Below are positions 12,001 through 27,000 of a stretch of 64,000 nucleotides of DNA, one piece after another; position 1 is the stretch's first letter; every line of letters starts with the position of its first letter. Under the pieces are notes generated by a model. The model had not been told where the DNA came from and ran no database searches. It worked only from the letters and a program-made list of their open reading frames with translations. The DNA lies in contig JAOWCC010001634.1 of the NCBI GenBank assembly GCA_030867875.1, positions 139,830,365 through 139,894,364 of the forward strand. Reading direction: 5' to 3'. Position numbers and translations under genes: made by a program. The DNA is from Actinernus sp. WN-2022 (lineage: Eukaryota; Cnidaria; Anthozoa; Actiniaria; Actinernidae).

Positions 12001-15000
12001 ATTGGGGCAACAACGAATTAGGTCTATTCACTGTACCTTTTAATACTTCCTTGAGATACTTGGCCATAACGTTTTGTTGCTTCACGCTGCAGTGATTTTC
12101 GATTGATAGTATTAACGGGTATCTGAGAACAGAGGAAATCTAGAACTCAATTTTAGAAAATAACAACAGTAATTAAACTAGGAGCAAACGTAAGCGTGTA
12201 TTTGCCTTTCTCTCTGTTTCTTCGTCACTAAACCCATTTAAATATGTCTAGGCCTACTAAGTTCCTCAAATTTATGAAGGCACTCTTTCCTAAAACGAAG
12301 ATATTTAACACAATTAGACAATAAACAGCGTGAAACGAGCGCTGAATGGTATTCGCTAATATTGTACTAGAGGCCTAACCACCCTTATTCATCCCAAGTT
12401 AAAATAAAGTTCTCTCTCGATAGATGAACATCGCGTTTTGCATGAAACTTTTTGCATCCTGCTTCTTTTCGCTAATTATTGTATAAAACAAGTAGATTCC
12501 ATTCCGCCGTGCATCTGTTCTCTTATAGATGCACAGATGACGTCACAACGTGAAGAGAACAGTCACGCTACTCGACTGCGTCTCGTGGTTTACTTTTAGT
12601 TCTCGTCATCTATTTATTAAACAGAGAACTTTTGACACTGCATGAACAAGAGGAGATCATGTAACAAAAGGAGAGTTCATGAACCTGTTGTACTACTTTC
12701 AAGTACCAACCTCGGTTATATATGCCTCAAGCTTTACCGAGTATTAAACAGAAACAAGAGGAGAGTTCATGCAACCAGTCACAGAACATAGTATTACTTA
12801 CGGTGTTACTTCAAATGCGTGTTCTTCTATCACGTCCACAGCATCTCGAAACAGGATCTTTGACGTCAGGGTGTGGCCATGATAAATAACCGGATCATCA
12901 CAGGCTCCATCCCAGCAGTCCACTGTTTACAAATGAAAAAGACATGAAAAGAAAAGAGAATTTCTTATGGCCAGCTCATGTTTTGTTTCACTCTTACACT
13001 TGTACTTGACTTTGTCTGGAACTGAGCACGTAAGGGTTTGGATGTGACGGGAAAATGTTCCCAGTCTTTTTGCTCACAAAGATTCTCAAAAAATAAAGCA
13101 ACTGTATCTAACGTCTATAACTCGTGACAGTCTGGTGAGACTGATAAACTTGAGGCCGACGTGAGATCTACGAGTTTACGTCCTTATCCGAGAAGACGTG
13201 AAGGTCTAACCATCTGCAGTTCGAGAACGAGATTATTTCACAAAGGCAGCACCTTCTACTCAGTTATTTTAAGACCCTGAGCGTTTGTCCAGCCGGGGTT
13301 TGAAACCACGACCTCCTGAACAACAGGTCGGCGCTTAACCACTGAGCCAACCGGAAGCCGAGTGCCGATTGGGTACCCGCGAGGCTGCGTAAGTGGAGAT
13401 CTCAACACAATGTTTACTCACATTCTACACATCTGCAGCCCTGCTGTAAGGCCACTATATATCCATCTACACTAGACCGACCACTAAGCTGGTTTTCTAG
13501 AAGGTACCTTGAAAACAAAAGTAAAATACGAGCTTCATCAGCATCGCCTGTCAAAAACAAAACATTCCCCTACAACACACACCGTACACTGGTTGTTCTC
13601 TGTTACAACTTTGTCGCAAGCAATAGACCAACAACAACAACAATCTTTATTTGCTCAGACAAAGAATAAATTACAAAGTCATTAAGTGAATTTAAAAAAA
13701 TCAGGTATTAAATATAGATACAAAACTGAAGTAGCTTGAGCCTAGAGGCTAAATAAACCGTGAGGTTTTCGTGTTAGCCTCATTACAAACACAGAATGGA
13801 AGAAAGGAAGGAATGCTAGATAAATTCGTTACAAGGAATATAGACTGTTTAAGAGAAAACATAACTGGGAACTACAACTAAGGTAGTTTTTTAGAATGTT
13901 GTTCTGACAGTAAATAATGTTTATCTTTTTTGAGAAGGAAAATGTATTGAGGTATTTTAAGTAAGTAGACTATGCCTGATGTCAATTGCCATATAACAAA
14001 CCATTTGTTTGCCAATATTTGTTCGCACACGTGATTTATATAGATTTTGTTTGGCTGCGTATCTGGTATTACAATTGTGTACATTACGTATACTGGCATA
14101 TCGATTTTTTTTTTAAAGGGCTTGGTAAATATCATTTGTGCCATAAACGAGTAAATTTTAAGGTATGCAAACGGTAAACATTATTTAGAGTGACAATGTC
14201 TTAACATTATTAATGCTTAATGCCACGTTCAATATGTCAAAGATCGAGCTTCATTCAGAGGCTTTCGGGACAAACTGAACTTCTATATTTGGTCTGGTTA
14301 AGTCTCTAATGGCAATTGAGAAACAAAGAAAACCAATTCCCAGCGGAGACTTAACCAGACCAAATATAGAAGTTTGTTTGGGGAGCCGGGGTGGCGCAGT
14401 GGTTAAGCGTTTCGCCTCGCCTCTGTGGCCCACGTTCGATCCCGGACGCGGCGCCATATGTGAGTTGAGTTTGTTGGCATCTCGCCCTTGCTCTGAGGGT
14501 TTTTCTCCGGTTTTCCTCCCTCCACAAAACCCAACGCGCTAAATTCCAATTCGATCTGTGGTTTACCCGGGTCCTGACTTTGATCAGCCCCTGTGGTTGT
14601 TTCAGGTCCCGTTAGAAATTCAGAGTTGCCCAAATGCCTTGGACTGAAGCTCGAATATCGATATGTTGAACGTAGGATTTTGTTTTCAATTTATCGTTAT
14701 CAAATAATAGGTTCTTACAAGCATGATAGCCAAAGCCAGACGCTTATATGGCTGAGTGGCGGCACAGCTATCGTATATGAATACCTGTTAACAGAAGTTC
14801 GCTAACCGAAAACCTGATAAACCTTTGGGCCAATGAAGAGGTCGAAATAAGAACTACTTTTAAAATCTGCTGCGAATAGCATGTATTGTTTGTGTGTAAA
14901 TTGTACCATGTACGTAGGCCTTTAAAATGTTTAATATGCAGGGCTTCAGACTATAAAGTTACGATACTCACTACACTCTAATGCCGACATTTCTACATGT

Positions 15001-18000
15001 ATCTTCACCTTCTAAATTCAAGACACAATAATCTAATATAAAAAAATAAAAAAAATGCCGATTACAAATTTTGGGAACGAGCATGTGTTCTTGCCGAGGA
15101 ACAGGGGCGGACGAAGCAGCATGACAATTTTTTTAGACTTTGTTTTTCTTTCGATTTCTGTCGCCTAGGAATGACGTGAGCTTACTGTGTATACTGAAAC
15201 CGCCATGATTAAAGTGCCAATAAGCCCAAATATTTTATCATTAAAATCGATTTTCCATCTAGTAAATAGTTCAATAGTAAAATATTTCTTGATTTGAGTG
15301 TTGCGTATGAGTTATAGAGGTTTCTATTTCCAATATGCTAATTAAGTGATGTCATATGAGGCTTCATTTGTTACCCAAAAGCGTGCTGACAGAGATTTTC
15401 TCTCTCTAAACATCCATGTTATATTTGGACCTAATTATATCAGTGATTTTACCAAATATGTTGTATAAATCAGAAATAGTTTCATTCACAAGGAGAAAGA
15501 AATCAAATCAAGTGAAATCAAACACTCAAATCATATTTTACAGTTCAACTATTTACAGGGGCGTAGCCAGGAGTTCCGCGAAGAGGGGTGGGGGAGGGGT
15601 TATTTGTTGCCTTCTTTCCTATGTTGACCTGCTACTCAAAAACATTTTGAAAGCCCTGGGGGTGGGGCCCGTGTGCCTTTCTCCTTTAACAGAGGTCTCT
15701 CAGGAAAATAACTATAATTATTGCAGTTAAGGGACAATACTGAAAATGAAGCCAGACTTTTCAGCAATAACAGTAACGCTTCCTTGTAATAAACGATTCG
15801 ATTTGCCAGTATTAGGAAGGCGGTGATGATCAGCTATCACAGCTCAAAAACTACATTAGGTAGAAGGCGAACTCCCCCGCGAAAGGTTTTGATACTTTAA
15901 GTGAGTGTGAGCTCCTCCAGATTACGATGTTACAGATATTAGAACGGAGCCCCATAATAGGCCATTAAAAATAGCAGCATTATTGTTCGGTATACACAAC
16001 AACAGCAACTGATAACACACCTAGCTTGATATACATGTAATGATATCGTGAAAGCACTCTCAACAGTAATCTCAACAGTAACTAAGCTATCACGATTGGT
16101 TGAAAAACTCCTAATATTGCAATGGAGAACTGAAAGCGAATCTTTAGCCGATAAACCAGAAATATCAGGATTACTGTGAAAATCATGGGTAGAAAAATAA
16201 TTAAAATTAACTTGTGGGTCAGGTTCGATTCTATATCAAATATTGATGTATTTGTACTTAAATTGACAATATCACTAAGTCTAGGTATATAGAGAATCAA
16301 GTTTGTGATTACATATTTGTTTTGAACAGTGACAAGTAGTATTTGAAATTAATGTTGACTGAATTAGATCATTATCACTTATACTACTAAAAGCAAATAT
16401 ATCTGCTCTACATTGCTGGCACAACCAAAGGTCACTGGTTGCTGCAAGAAGTGTTACGGACTGCGTTCAATCGCAAGGTCGTTTTATTCGTTTAGATGGT
16501 TTTATTGATTCGAAGTGGTTTCAACAGCTACCGTTTATTGAAGCGGCGTTTACGATTATTACGTCTGTTTATAATCAAGTACGTCGCAATAAAAGACCCG
16601 ACCTAATTCAAAAGTTAATGAACAAATAATGTTTCCAACCATTTTGGTCTTCATCAGTTTAGTTTGTTCAATGAGAAAATTGTTTCAAGGAGGGGGCGAG
16701 ATTACAGGGGGCCAAATCCCAAGAACACCGATTTTCGGTGCACATGGTAAGTGTTCGTTGTCTGAGGAGGTTTGCGAACTTACTAGCGGATAATATATGA
16801 TTCGAACACCACCACTAAATGGGAATAATGCAGTAAAAACTTGTATAAGCAGTGGTACTGATAATTTAATTTTTTAATGTGAAAATCCTTAAGGACTGAA
16901 TAAAATCGTGCAAATATTACTAAGATTTCCAAATCGGTGACTCCAGTTTTCGAGCTCAGTTATTGAAAAAATAACTATTTCAATCTGTTTCTGACACAAG
17001 TAGTCAAATTGATAGTTCCGACGCCCCATATAATTACTGTTGCTATTGTCCCACGCGCCATCAGATTGTACCAGAAAACGGCACAAAAAATTCATTAATG
17101 TCTTGTTTAAATGTTAGGTACATGTATTGTAGTCATATATCATCATCAAACTTGTGAAATGCTAAAAGCCTTTCTCAAAATAGTCAGTCTGTGTTTCTGT
17201 TTGTGGGACGTGATATATTCCTGTGGGAAAACTGCTACGCTCTCATTAGTTCTTAGCCTCCTCCGCAGGCAACTCCTAATTAAAATCGAAAAAATCGAGA
17301 AAAAAGATGTGAAACCGGGCTTCCTATGGTATATGAGAGACGAGCAAGGGTCTGAGGATGAAACAAACGAGGGGGGAGGGGAAGAAGGAAAAAAGAAAGG
17401 AGATGCCTGCCAAATATCGAGGTGTACGGACCGACTCCTGTACCATATGGACCTTGTCCTGTACCCCTCTACCCAAGGGAATTATTGCGCTCATCAATAT
17501 AAAACAAAGTACAAACGTGTTCCAAGATCCCAGTACTGAGTAAAGGTTACAAGAGCGTTCTGAAAGTGTAATACGCCATATACTATACTGGCTTGTATGG
17601 AAGTTTCTACACCACAACCGTTCAAACTGAAAGTTAGGCAACGGCCTCAAGGAAGCCAATTTCTCACACGGTTGAACTGGAGCTGTTGAACTAAATACTT
17701 CTTCGTTTATCGACGCCATTATTTTCGCTGTTGTCCCACCCTACTGAGTATTTTTTGTTATGCGTCTAATGATATGCGCAGTGCGCAGAAATTATGTTCA
17801 AATTTGGCAGGCAACTCTTGGCCAGCCCTTCATGTAGGACGACACGAATTGCTACCAAATTGTATTCTATTGTATCGTATTGTGTTGCGTTCTATAATTT
17901 GTTGTATTGAATTGTATTGTGTTGTATTCTATTGTATTTTTGGTAAAAAATTGTGTTGTCCTACATAAAGGGATTGCCCAACTCTTTCTCCTTCTCTCCC

Positions 18001-21000
18001 TCCCCAGTCCCCTCGCGGCTTCGCTTCTCGGATCCGATCTGAAACATATAAGAGTTGCCTGCGGAGGAGGCTAATTAGTTCTCTATTGCCGTTTGAGTCG
18101 AAACTATGAATTGCTAAAACACTTTACCTCAGCTTTATGAAAAATTGTTTTAAAATACCAATGATCGAGCAAAACAACTTGTCTAAAGATCAGAACTACT
18201 ACAACGGTTTAAATTACAATTGTTTTCTTCAAATGAATAATATTTTAATTAACTTTAATACCAGTATTTATTAATACTGTGACTGCTAAAAGACTAAAGT
18301 ACAGCCCTCTCTCATGCAGAGTGACACAAGAAATATATTTACAAATATTTTAATTCTTATAGTTTACAGATAGGTTTTGCTATCTCGGGGGATAACTAGG
18401 ATGGCAAATTCTGACGGTAACTTGGGAAGCGCCAACACAGGAAATCAAGGAAAAGAAAACGTGTATCATTCATTAGGTGAATATCACAAGACCATTCAGC
18501 GTTATGAAAAGGACCTAAACATCGCTAAACAAAAAGCTGACAGGTATAGCGAAGGAGCTGCATATGAAAACTTGGGAATCGCCTATCGCTCATTAGGCAA
18601 ATACCACGAGGCCATTCAGTATCATGAAAAACACCTAAACATTGTAAAAGAGATAGCTGACAGGTTCGGCGAGGGAAGAGCATGTGGAAACTTGGGAAAC
18701 GCCTATCAGTCATTAGGCAAATACCACGAGGCCATTCAATATTATGAAAAGCACCTAAACATCACCAGAGAGATAGCTGACATATCCTGTGAGGGAGCTG
18801 CATATGGAAACTTGGGCACCGCCTATCACTCATTAGGCAAATACCACGGGGCCATTCAATATTATGAAAAGCACCTAAGCATCGCCTAACAGAAAGCTGA
18901 CAGGTCCGGCGAGGGAACTGAATACAGAAACTTGGGAAACAGCTTATTAGGCAAATACAATGAGGCCATTCAATATCATGAAAAGAACCTAAACAATCAC
19001 TAAAGAGATAGCTGACAGGTTGGGCGGAGGAAAAACATGTGAAAACTTGGGAAACACCTATCAGTCACTGGGTAAATCTCACGATGCCATTCAATATTAT
19101 GAAATACACGTAAACATCGCTAAACAGATTACTGACAGGTTGGGCGAAGAAAACGCATGTGGAAACTTAGGAATAGCCGATTATTTACTAGGCAACTACT
19201 TCAATTTTTGTTATCAAGAAAGTTATCACGATACGATAAAAATATCGGAGAATTTCTTGAAACAGAGTTTACGATGTTTCGAGTGGCTGGTTGATAACTT
19301 ACAGGAGCAAGACGAATTTAGGATCTCAATTTTTGAATATGTAATTTATAAGCGATTGTGGTTACAAATAAAGTTGTTGTTGTTGTAACCGTTATAACAA
19401 GCCCAATACTGCAGAAATCGCCCTTTTTACGTCATTTTCACAAAGTATTTAAGTACTTTACTCTCGTTTTCATTCAATGATGCAAATGTTATTATCTTCA
19501 TGACGTCATTGCGTATATCATATATATATAGATCATTTATATAAATCAGAAAAGTAATGGTCCTAGAATTGAACTTGGTGTATGCCACATAAAGTAGGCT
19601 CTTTTTTAGATATGCAATTATCAATCTGGACTGTCTGTCTGTTTACGATTGTCTAAATACGATGCAAACCAGGTATTGATAATTCCTCTGAAACCACAAT
19701 GGTTCAATTTAGATAATAATATATTATGATTAACGGTATCAAAGGCTCTTTTGAAGTCTAAGAATATCCCACAACTAAACTCATTATCAGACTTTGGGAC
19801 ATTACTGGCCTCGCTCTGGTACCACTGTTATCAGACTTCTTGCCACGTAGGCAAGAGATAAGGTGAATAATCATTAGGATTTCAGTTTTCCAGGAGTTAC
19901 ATGTAGTTTTATTTTCCAGGACTTTCAAAGACTCTCCAGGAAGAACAAAAATTCCAGGACTTTCCTGGAGGTGTACAAACCCATTAAGAGTACCGTATTT
20001 GATTGAATAAGCGCCCTCTCTCGAATAAGCGCCCCCCTCGATTAAGCGCTCCCCTTGAACAAGAAATTTGAAATAAGCGCCCCCTCCTCGAATAAGCGCC
20101 CCCCTCCTCGATTAAGTGCCCCCTCCTTCTCAAGATATCACTATGTCCGACAAGGAAGAGGCCAATGACGATGAACGCTATCGAAAATGATGAAGATGGG
20201 GACGATGGTGTAGATGTGGAATGAACTACCCTTGGATGTCATGTTTTTTTTTAACTAAAAGCTACTTCATAGAAAACAAACTCTGAGTCCTAGTAATTAA
20301 GTGCCTCTCCTCGATTAAGCAACCCCCTCGATTAAGCGCCCCCCTTGAACATGAAGTTTGAAATAAGCACCTAGGGCGCTTATTCGATCAAATACGGTAT
20401 GTGCATTCAATATTCTAATTTTCTACACAATCTCACAAAGATACTGTACTCACGTATTATGTGAAGAAGCAATGAAGTAGTGAGATAATGGTTGAGTCAT
20501 GTCTTGACAGATTTTGGCATGGTCTGGATCAAACATATCACAGCCTGCTTCCATTAGATATTGTGTGAAACCTACAAATGGCATAATCAAAATTAAAATA
20601 TGCTACAAGGAGAAACACTGACACTCTAATAGTGTGACACATATTATAGAGTCCCATGTACAGTACCGTGCAAAAAGATTTCAACGCTAATTGGGGATAT
20701 ATCCCTGGGGATATATCCTTTAAAAGGGATATATCCCTTTTTCGTGAAGTGAAATAACCCCTTTTGAAAAGGATATATCCCCTGAAACTTCCCCCAAAAG
20801 GGAAATATCCTTTTTTCAGGGGATATATCTCTTTTTCAGAGGATATATCACTTCCCCTGTTGAAATCTTTTTGCACGGTACTGTATTGTCCCCTCTAGGA
20901 TAATAATCTCTTTTTCACTCCATTCTCATGACATTCGTGTATAATCCCCCCACATATAACACCCCAAAAGGCTCTTTATGATGGTAGTCCGAGGATGCAT

Positions 21001-24000
21001 AGACTCAGGATTCTATGGGTATTAACTTGAAGGCTTCCATGTTACAACATAATTACTGGTACTTGTCATTCAAATCTCCAATTAGATTTTCAGACAGCCA
21101 GACTTTTTGACAGATAAAATTTGGGCAGATATGCAAAGGGTTCGAAACACGTACAGATGGACGGTTATTATTGAAGACAAATCTAATGCTTGATAGGTCA
21201 ATTCATAGTTCTTGAAAGGTAGCCAAGGCTTAGCCTCACATGGAGACTGGAGTTGACCCTGCACTGATACAAACCCTCTTTTTATGAATATGGATAGATT
21301 TTGATTATCATGCTAACTAGATACAAGCCATGGAGGATGGAGTTGACCCTGCAATGATACAAACCCTCTTTCTATGAATATGGATAGATTTTGATTACCA
21401 TGCTAACTTAAGATACAAGCCATGGAAGATGGAGTTGACCATGATACAAACCATCTTTCTATGAATATGGATATATTTTGATTATCATGCTAACTACATG
21501 TAGATACAAGCCATGGAGTTGACCATGAACTGATACAAACCCTCTTTCTATGAATATGGATATATTTTGATTACCATGCTAACTAGATACAAGCCATGGA
21601 GGATGGAGTTGACCATGATACAAACCATCTTTCTATGAATATGGATAGATTTTGATTACCATGCTAACTAGATACAAGCCATGGAGGATGGAGTTGACCC
21701 TGCACTGATACAAACCCTCTTTCTATGAATATGGATAGATTTTAATTATCATGCTAACTACATTACAAGTCTCTAACTAGTCTCGACTCCAGCCTCAATA
21801 ACACCAAAGGCTTGGTTACCTTTCAAGATGGCAGCCAAGAACTACAAATGGCCCATTTCATGGTTGAAGCTATTGCGACAGTTACCCTGTACATGTAGAT
21901 AAACATAGGAGCAAGGCGATTTCAGGTAACGCACAGGTTTTTTTACAAAACAGAAAAAACAAACCTGCGCATTGCCCAAAATTACCTCACTCCCATGTTT
22001 ATCCACAGGGTGCATGGCCGTCATGATAGTATACATGTCAACTGCGAAATGGGCTGTTATTTTGAATAAATGAGAAAGAAAACAACTAAGGTAAATTAGT
22101 GATGTCCAACAGACAGGGAACATACCATCAATGCCGAGACATTTCTTTTTCCGTCCCTCTTCTGTTGGTTCACATCTGTTGATAACCTCTAAACAGTAGT
22201 CTTTACCTACTCTGGATATCTGACCATAAAAAAATAAAGCAGTTAATAACTTATTCCTTCAATCTTGGTAATAGAGTTACATGTATATAATTATTATGTA
22301 CATTTATAATATTAATCATGACAAAAAATTCCAGGAATCTGATTGGCTGACAGGACTCCAAATTCAGATGATGTCATCGTTACATCATCACCACTAAGTG
22401 GATCGTGGAGACCCTGTACCATGTCCGTCAAAGTTTGAGCTGGCTGGCATTAGAAATGAGGGAGATATGCACTTGTACTTAAAATCATGTGACAGATGAT
22501 GTCATTGTTACGTTATCACCACTACATGATTGATAGGGACCCAATACCATGTCTGTCCAAGTTTCAGCCACCTAGCCATGAAAATATAATATCCCGAACA
22601 TGCACTGTGCACCAGAAGTTCTCATATTCCGAACATCGTACGAGTATATCCACAGCTAACAATAATTTATACATCTTCGGAAAAAGCTACAACATTCGAA
22701 ATGAAAACCCAAATAACTCGTTCCTGCACATGCATGCATCCACGAGTTAAAAATTAGCTTGCTTAATTGCATCATACACTTTTAATAATAAACTGTTTTG
22801 TCACCTTGGACAAAATAATTGTCTAACATTGCATGTAATTCTGTTAATTTTAGTTTGAAGTAGGAGGGTTCCTAACCATGAGTACCACGTGTGTAATATG
22901 TGAGTTGAGTTTGTTGGTATTTCGCCCTTGTTCCGAGGGTTTTCCTCTGGGTTCTCCGATATTTCCTCCCTCCACAACCAACATGCTAAATTTCAGCTCC
23001 TGTAGATGGTTGTTTCAGGTCTCATTAAAATTCATGTGGGGTATAGGCACATGACAAGTGCTGCAAATGCGAGCTGTTAGCGGGGTCTAGGGGACATGCC
23101 CCTTGGAAACTTTGAAAATCTAAGGTCTCTTAATGGAATTTCCTGCAGTTTGAGAGTGGTAAAAAAGTGGTCTGACCCTAAGCAAGAGGAGCAGAGGCAG
23201 TTACAGCAGCCCTTAACCAGCAGTCAAATATTTTTCAAGTTAACATTGTGTTCAAAATAAGTCAATAGGAAGAGTACAATTAGATAATTATGTTGTTTGT
23301 TTTAACTTTTACCCCCTCCTGGCCCTTTGATCTGTCTATTGATGAACTGTCTATTAAGGGTAATTTATTTAGGAGAATGCTATTTCACTCTCACTTTTTC
23401 TTTCATATTTCTCCTGGCTTGGAAAGAGGAGAGGGTTTTTCCTACTAGGGAAAGGGGGGTTCTGGAAACTCCAGGAATTTCTCCCTGGCTACTGACCCCT
23501 TGAATATGTTAATGCACTCACCCCCTGCTCAGCTTCTAAAAACAACAGCAGATCATCTGTTGTGAGATAGTCATTGTTACTAGCATACCTACGACAGATC
23601 ATTAAACAGAAAATAAATTAAACTTGCTGAAAGAGAAAGCAAACACATAACAATCAACTGCCCTACAAATGCAAGAGTTCTAGATGGCTCCTTTGTTTTT
23701 CTGAGTCCCATTTTAGTTTTCCTATAGCAACCTCTCATTATTTGTAGCACCCTAGATTCATATTTAAAGGGGCACTGTCAACCCAAAAATGACAAACTTT
23801 CTCGTGACGAAAGACAAAACTTGACGAAGGATGGCACAGATTCGAGTGGATGCTTTTAAGATAAATTAATAACTGCTTTTAAGAGAAATTTAGAGCAACT
23901 TGAAATGGGTTCCCATAACCCAAATCAAGTTCCTAGAATAAGCTTTAAATTTGTAATCTGCTTTAATCTTCGCCATCCTCTATCAAAAAAGTTTGAAGCA

Positions 24001-27000
24001 TACAATGTACATGTACTTAAGGACATTCACATGGCATTTTTCTTGTATCTCAGGGTTATACTTTTGAAAGTAACAAAAGTCATAACATTATTATGGCTGT
24101 TAGAGTGCATTATATTGTGTAACCCAGCTGGACGCAACATTTGTGGATGCACAAAATCCCAGGAAGGGGCCATAATAACTGGAAACACCTTACATTTTTC
24201 TTCCTCTCTGCTCTCGTCTTTTGGGACAACCATAGCTATAGAAAACTACTGTGTAAATTTAACAATCCTGAACAAAGATGAAGTTGAACTAAAATACTGT
24301 ACAAGTCGTTTAAATCACTGACAGTGTTTACTACCGGTAGTTAAATTTTATTAATGGGGAACTGTACACTAAATGAACTCAATGACTATACAAAAATGTA
24401 TTCAAGACAAAATATTTAATACATGTAAATTATGCTGTTTTATTTCTCTGTGTTAATTGTGCATGTATGAAGATAAAATTAATTTTTAAACTCGTAAAAT
24501 AACCGATTCTTTGTGATAAATCAAGCTTGTGTGCCGACTCCATTCAGTGCAAATTTCCCTATTTTGCATGCCACACATCCCAAGGAAAAGCAATCGAAGG
24601 GCTGTGTGCAAAAAGGGTGCAAGTGTCTCCTGATCCCATTCTAAATTTCCCTTCAATTTCTGTGTTTTCTAAGGGAGAATTTAGAATGTGATCAAGAGTC
24701 ACTTACGCCCTTTTTGAGGGGTATAGAATGGTCTCAAAAAAATGTGAGCCTCGGCAAAATTCAAGCAAGTCTCAAAATCTCGGCGTTTCAAATAAAGAGT
24801 CTTGGATTTTGAAACAAGGATCTCGGCGAGTGTCAGATTAGACCATTCTATACCCCTTTTTTGCACACAGCCCTTCGATTACACCTCCAGTAAAAGAAAA
24901 CACAATGTTCCGTAATTAGGAGCAGGTTGTCAATGCCGGGGTCAACTAATTACAAGACTTGCACCATCTGTACATAGTAGAGGTTGCGAGGAAGGTTTAC
25001 TGATTTCCTTTACTCTAATGCAGAATTATCATCTGAGGCTTTCCATAATTATTTAGATTGATTCATAGAACAAGAGTTGATTTTTGGCAACAGTTCACCT
25101 TTACTAAGTTCTTTTCTCTTGAAATTCCACTATTTACCTCTTACCTTGCTAAGAGAAAGTAGATTTCAGGCCTTGTCAGTAATTCCTTATAAAATGACAA
25201 AAATTCTTCTCTAGATAAACTATTCTTCTGTGGTGCAGAGCTTACTGCTGTTGCCTCCTAAAGTTTAAAAAAAAGGCCCAAATATTAGTTTAAATATTAC
25301 AAAAAAAATATTGCCTGGTCACTGTCCCCTCTTTTCTGCCAGCCCATCTGGCTGTCCTCAGACATAAAATTAGTAATGAATGATTCTTAAAATCCACATC
25401 TACAATTTTCACATGGTTTAGAACACAATCTGACATAGGTGATGCAGGTTAGCACAGTGGTAAAACATGCACCTCTCACAGTTGCTCACTTATTCATCAA
25501 ATTAAGTTGAGTAAAATTTGTCACTCAACTACAGTGTAGTTAGTCAGTTAGTACCATTTCAATATCTTATAATGTAATAGTCTCGTTATTCATCAACATG
25601 TTGTAATTTACATAATTAATAAGGTTAGCTAGATTATTTTATCGTTCCTTTTGTATTATCATGGCCACATTACATTGTAGCTTTGAATGCTGCAGTATCT
25701 CCAATAAAATTATTATTAATAGTGTTCAAATAAAATTAATGCTATTAACTATAAAGGTATTACCACCTACTATCAGACCGAACAAATTCTCAGGCATGCA
25801 TGTAAACAAATAGATATATCCCTAGAGGACGCACACAAAAACGTTTTCACACCTGTCCAACACTCTTCACTTTATATCGATACTATAATTATAACCCTAT
25901 CATCTTGTTTCTTGACTCTCAAAATTCAGTGAAATAAAAGACTTTCTGTTTACCTACATGTATTACAGAAATGGCACTCATTCCTCATGCTGTACTTCAT
26001 TGCAGCGACCACGCAATTCCCCCAAAAAATGAGTAAAATCAAACCCAAAAGCAGCATAACTCAACCAGAAAATTTTAACGGCCATCCTTTATCTTATGAA
26101 TATTTTTTAATGCATCTTGTGGCGATTTTCCACTGCCAAGAGAGTAAATTCTCAATGTAACTCTGTACACCTGGCTATCGGACACCCTGTGGATGAAACA
26201 TGACAAACTGGGGTGCAAGTGCAGCCACAGCGGGAATTCATGTTGGAAGGAATTCCTTTTTTCCCAGAGTGTGAGTAAGGAGAGACACTCTGGCCTGGAT
26301 CAGAACTTGGCTCATGCAGTGCATACATTGTATGTGTAGATGGGGAAATGTTGTCCTGTGTACATGTAGCCTTAGGCGTCCCTTAGGATGAAAGAGGGAT
26401 TCCATTCACTACAACTATAACATCAATAATGGGACCATTTTGAAGCCTGTAAATAACCATCCATACCTTGGGGTGCATTTCTCAAGTAACTTGTGATGGA
26501 ATGTACATGTCAGTAAAATTACAAATAAAGCAAATGGAATGCTGGCCTTGCTGTGCCGAATCTTTCTATTTACTCGAAGAAGGCAAAGAATAAAGCCTTC
26601 AAGACCTTAGTAAGACCACAACTCAAGTATAGCTCTGCAGTGTGGGACCCAAATCAGTATGGCTCAGAACATCAAGAAGCTAGAGGACATACAATAGTGT
26701 GCAGCATGCTTTGCCCATAACAACTACAGTTGTATGACTACCACCACTCCAGTGTTACAAAACTAGTTAAAGAACTCAAGTGGAAAAGCCTCCAGTTATG
26801 TAGAAAGATCAATAGACTCATAGCAGGGCTTGACATTGGGACCTACTGGTCACCAATGCGACTAAGATTTTTGCTCTGGCGACCAAACTTTCAAAACTGG
26901 TCACAAGCTCATGGCGACTTACCCTTTTAACCCTTATTCATTGCTATTTCTAATAAAAAAACTATCGACTACAGTCTGCAGTTTCCTATAAAACATTGTC

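Noticed and set aside
16384..16629. Bacterial contamination
   Set aside because: The segment is short and embedded without a break in host-like intron sequence, so a transposase relic is likelier.
17111..17719. 131-142 codon ORFs on both strands
   Set aside because: Overlapping frames inside an inverted-repeat element, with low-complexity stretches and no recognisable domain.
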